Shown one piece after another: positions 59,870-64,000 of a stretch of 64,000 nucleotides of DNA. Below the pieces are notes generated by a model, which worked only from the letters and a program-made list of their open reading frames with translations, ran no database searches and had not been told where the DNA came from. Numbering within the stretch: position 1 is the first letter of the stretch; every line of letters starts with the position of its first letter. This stretch comes from Xylaria sp. FL1777 (lineage: Eukaryota > Ascomycota > Sordariomycetes > Xylariales > Xylariaceae): NCBI GenBank assembly GCA_022578965.1, contig MU400512.1, positions 1-64,000 on the forward strand. Direction: 5' to 3'. Both the position numbers and the translations under genes were made by a program.

Positions 59870-62800
59870 TTATTGTATCATCTCTGGGAGTGTTTGTTGA
59901 CGAGGATCCGTGAGTCTACCAGCATGTTAGTTAAGAAAGCTAGACTGTCCAAGCTTGAATCCATACCTGATGATCTTGACGTCCTTATCAAGCTTTGCTC
60001 TGCCCTCGATGGCATTGGGTGTAATGAGGATGAATTGTTTCCCCACAGAGCGACGGGCAGCGCCAATCTACCCACTTGGTTAGTTTCACGATCATATTCA
60101 TTGTGTTATACTGAAAGTGTTTTACTTACGAGCATATTTGTGCTAATTGCACGGTTGACATTATCCATGAAGACGTCGAACTCGTCGAGGCAACGTAGTG
60201 GAGAACCCATAGCATCCCAAATTGCGAGAAGAAGACAAATAGACGAGAAAGATTTTTCGCCACCTGAAAGCGTCTTCGTGTTTCTTCCTCGTCCATTCTC
60301 TCGTGTCTTGTCCGGCTCAACGATAACCTCAAGCTTCCGAGACCTGTGATCGAGGAGGAGCTGACCCCTAAAACCACGTTCGCTCAAAAGGTAGCCAAAA
60401 TTGCATCGCGCTTGCGCCGACACGTGCCTTTGAAATTCTCGGTATTTGGCTAGGCGATCATTTAACGCCTTCTTGAGAGAATCCGACGTCATCCGGATAT
60501 TCTTAACACCCTCCTTGGCGTCACGGTACTCTTGGGTCGCTTGGGTCGCCCGAGTATTGATCTGCTCTTCTGAGGCACCCATCTGTTGTCTCAGTTTGCT
60601 GATCTGCTCACGAATTGACTCGTATTTGCGTTCGATGCTCTGATAGGTCTCTCCTTCGGGTATGTGTACTCGCGTGGGCGCGACATCGCTAGCGTGCTTG
60701 ATATAGTCCTCGACAAACCCAGCCTGACGGTCTCGGGAAGCCTCGGCTTGTGTTTTCGCAATTTTTGCAACCTCGTGGTTTTCGTGGGCTAAATTCTTCT
60801 CACTTAGAGCGAGGTGTCTAGTCTCTTTAAGTCTGTTGACTTTGTCTTTGGCCTTGGCAACCTGCGCTTTATGATCTCGCGACACAAATTTGGCGTCATT
60901 TAGCTCTCCCTTGAGCTTTTCGACGTCTGAATTCATTTCACGCTTCTTGATGACAACTTCAGCATATTGGTTTCCATAGTGGTCCTTCTTCTCTTGCGCC
61001 TCTTGGAGGTCATTCTTCAAACCTTGTAGCCTATCGTCGATGCCCTCAAATTGGTCTAGGTCTGCCTCAATGCGATGTATGACAACTTGGGCATTGGCAA
61101 GCTCTGTGCTTAGCTCTTGACTACGTCGGCGGTGCTGAGCGATTGCTTGCTTGACACGCTGGACTGCCTGTTCTGCAGTTCGTTTTGAGCCCTCTAGCTC
61201 CCGATATTCAGCCTGCAGTTGTGTTACCAGATCTTTATAGTAGTGAACTTGGCTGTCCTGATCAGTCTTCATGCGCGGCTTATGGCCAAGGTTAGTTGTA
61301 ATGGGAGATGTGGAAAGGTTGCCCCGAATGTTTGTGATACGCGCGCCATGGCCTTTTTTCTTTTCCTGAAAAGCAAGGCATACCCCAGAGTTTTCAGGAA
61401 GACCGTCGAACATCACACTTTCTGCCTCGGCTCGATTTTCTATGAGGAGGGTCTGCTCAATCTGATGGTTGATGATCATATGATCACGTACACGTTTGTC
61501 ATCAAACTTCAGTACCCTTAGTACAGTGTCGAATTTTACGTCAGGCTCTCTTAGGTTGTTCAGAGATGCCTTCCCTATGAACACAGGGCAGCCCTGAATT
61601 CGTAATCTGTCCATGTGGTTCATGAGCCGTACCTGATCCAGCTTGTTTTCGACAATGAAGCCACTCAAACTCGACCCAAGGTACTTATCAAGGATAGGCA
61701 TCCACTGGGTCTTGGTGAGTTGTACGTAAGTCCCTAATGGCCCGATAGGTTTTTGTGCAAAACTAGGGTCATCCTCGATGAGTTTGAGAAGCTGGCGGAA
61801 TCTATGGTCGAAGGCATCAAGCGGATCCTTCCGGGTCTGGTTGAGGGCTCGTAAGCTCGATTCTGCAGCTTGGACCTCACTTCGCTTTTGTGCCAGACTG
61901 CTGGTGGGTTCTTTCATTTTATCAATTGCTTCTTGTTCCTCACTTTCTAGGGATTTCAGGCCAGGTCTATGTTCCGCTATGACCTCTTTGATGCTAGCTT
62001 CGGACTGACGAGCCTTGTCGAGTTCTTTTTGTTTCTCAGTTACTATTCCGCCATTCATATTCTCAAGTCTATGCTCTTCTTCGCGAATAGAGTGCTCATA
62101 TTTCCTGACAGTCTTGGACCAATTATCGAGACTGCCGTGCATCTCTCTCTCTTGAGCATGAAGCGCGATGACGGCTTGCTTGGCCACTTCAAAGCGTTCC
62201 TTCACTTCTCGAACCACGTCGTCTTGTTGGCTGTCTTCTTGGTTAGTGGTTTCTAAGCCTTCTTCGGCCTGCTTGATTTTGTTGTCGATGGATTCAAGAA
62301 CGTGGGCTTTTTCGGCTATTATCTGCTCTGTTTGGGCGATGTCTTCCCGTGCGGTAGCAATAGCAGCTTCTTTAAGCCGGAGGATCTCCTCTTGCTCCTG
62401 AACTTGAGCCCATGCCAATTGATCCTTGTATACATGGGCTCTGTGGCGCATATCGTTGGACTTGCTGGCGGCATCTCTTAGCTTGACTGCCTTCTCGAAC
62501 TTATCTTTAAGATAGGCAAGATTCTCTTCAAGCTCGGTGAGTTTGTTCTCTTGGTCGTCGAGGTATTGGGTCAAGGTTTTGTAATCGTCGTCAAGCTGTT
62601 CAAGCTGAGTACCCTTGACAAAGTACGAATATTTCATCACAGGTGTTGCGGCGTTGAGGAATTGCCTAGCATTGTCCTGGGATAGAACATTTAGGGGGTT
62701 ATCGACCTGAAGACAATACCACTCGACAATATCATCAACCTCAGCCTTTTTAGCAGATATGATCCTGCCAGCGGCTGATTTGACCTTGAAGCCACTGGAA

Positions 62801-63549
62801 CCAGTCTTGGTAAACCACCGCTCACAGATGATAGAGTCACCGTATAGGTCAGGCTTGTAAGCATCCTCACCCTGGTTCTTAAGCCTGACTACTAGGCTCG
62901 CGTGTTCGGTGCCCTCTTTGACGAAGCTCTTCAAGCTCCCACCCCGGTTCGTGGCGCTGGCTTTTCCACCGAGGCATAGTGTGATGGCAGTCAAGACGGC
63001 GCTCTTGCCGCTGCCGTTCTCACCGACAATGAAATTCAGCAGAGGGCCAAGCTCGACGTGCAGCTTGACGTGGCACATGAAGTTGATGCAGGTGATGCTC
63101 TCGATAATGGCATTGTCGGCTGCATGGTTATCGCCGATGATGGTGGGGCGTTCCTTGAGGCGCTGAGTAGCACGCTGGTCGTCTTGTTCCGTGTGTTCCA
63201 GGTGCCTGAAGTCTTGGTCCCGTTTGATCTCGTACTGTGTTGCCGGAGGCGGTGTTGACTCGTCTTCGGCTTCGACCATGGGTTCGTCGCCATCGGCATC
63301 ATCGTCCGCATCGACAGCCTGACGGGCCTTCCGAGCCGCGTTGCTGCTAGAGAGACGGGCTTTCTTCCGCTGCTGATCCGTCTAGTTAGTTCGTTCAAGA
63401 GTCGCAACTGTTGTTTAGATTTGCCAACTGACCGTCGCATTTCGAAGACTAGAGCTCGCTGCAGTTTCGGTGATGGTGTACTCATCGGAAGACGCATCTT
63501 CGTTAAAAGCGGCACGGCGCGAGCGCTTGGAAGAGGTTACGGAAGGCAT
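59870..63549 (-). CDS. SMC6: SMC6, structural maintenance of chromosomes protein 6, four exons
   Basis: Exons are 63433-63549, 60130-63381, 59967-60067 and 59870-59915, giving 1171 residues. SMC6 pairs with SMC5 in the SMC5/6 complex that acts in recombinational repair and replication-fork stability. Exon 1 encodes a Ser/Arg-rich nuclear-type start (MPSVTSSKRSRRAAF). The head has Walker A GENGSGKS at 159-166 (Lys165). Two long coiled coils flank a hinge around 550-700. The signature LSGGEKSFS begins near 1077 and Walker B RCLDEFD near 1103-1109. The two small last exons supply IGAARRSVGKQFILITPNAI and a tail with LTDPRQQ, which are essential to the head fold and typical of SMC6. All introns are short with GT..AG ends and restore frame. 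Confidence 0.95.
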
Positions 63550-64000
63550 GTTGGCGCGGGGTGACGAGATCTGATGTCGAGAATGAGAAATTATCGTAAG
63601 TGCAAGCGGCTGGCTGACTGCATCGTGGGTCGCGGGGCAAAGGAGACAACTAGGCTGCTTCTTCTTCTTCTTCTTCTTATTCTTTTTCCTGCTCTCTTAC
63701 TTGTGCTTCACTTCTTGAAATGGTGACTTATTGGCAAGTAATAATGTAGAAGGGAGGGTTGGATACTATGGGTCTTAGACTGCACTGAGCTAGCCTGATA
63801 GCAGGCGCAACGCGTGTGAGACGCGATGACCACTAACCTGATGATGCTTAGCCTACCTAGGTAGGTACCTCCTAGACGAGTACGCAGCCTAAGTATAGGT
63901 ACATAGTACGCGCATACATATTCGCCCCGCCTTGCACCCGCAATTACCTCATTCTAGAAACATTAAGCCCTACCTACCTACATAGGTAAGGTACTTATGT
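63550..64000. other. Upstream region of SMC6
   Basis: The SMC6 promoter should lie here. A CTT triplet run occurs at about 63,658-63,678. TAGGTA-type palindromic words lie at about 63,853-63,870 and 63,970-64,000. No gene is seen to the end of the window. Confidence 0.5.

Overview
The window is nuclear DNA of a filamentous ascomycete (Pezizomycotina, most likely a Sordariomycete). Support comes from short GT..AG introns with CTAAC-type branch sites, fungal housekeeping genes with the exon structures expected there, and a large A+T-rich block whose repeats differ by transitions only, which is the footprint of repeat-induced point mutation (RIP).

Region 1 (1 to about 22,650) is extremely A+T-rich and has no intact gene. 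Its centre is a complete but RIP-destroyed Ty3/gypsy chromovirus at 7658-17643. It has two 187-bp LTRs, a 5-bp target duplication (attaa), a polypurine tract and a readable but stop-riddled pol (reverse transcriptase, RNase H, integrase, chromodomain) on the + strand. Around it lie AT-rich tandem repeats and unreadable repeat relics. At about 22,650 the composition switches abruptly to normal gene-bearing DNA.

Region 2 (22,650-64,000) carries nine protein-coding genes in well-spaced order: a 3'-truncated amidohydrolase (-) on the AT-rich border; cystathionine gamma-synthase (+); a stand-alone A-T-R adenylate-forming reductase (-, five exons); mitochondrial dihydrolipoyl dehydrogenase (-, five exons); the NOM1/Sgd1 MIF4G-MA3 nucleolar protein (-); SRP14 (+, three exons); a three-RRM SR/RGG protein of the Gbp2/Hrb1 type (-, at least eight exons, one of 8 nt); COQ9 (+, two exons); and SMC6 (-, four exons). 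Exon boundaries were derived by hand from splice signals, reading frame and family conservation.

The genes are mostly unrelated housekeeping functions: sulfur amino-acid synthesis, mitochondrial 2-oxoacid dehydrogenases and ubiquinone, ribosome biogenesis, protein targeting, mRNA export and DNA repair. The A-T-R reductase is the only specialised-metabolism candidate and has no tailoring genes beside it. NOM1 and SRP14 are divergent across about 0.9 kb, and COQ9 and SMC6 converge within 0.5 kb. Two long spacers, 31.5-38.3 kb and 50.1-58.6 kb, hold no supported protein gene. They do contain a clustered 9-bp dispersed motif, a possible Pol III unit, short TAGGTA-type repeats, microsatellites and an eroded minus-strand gene.
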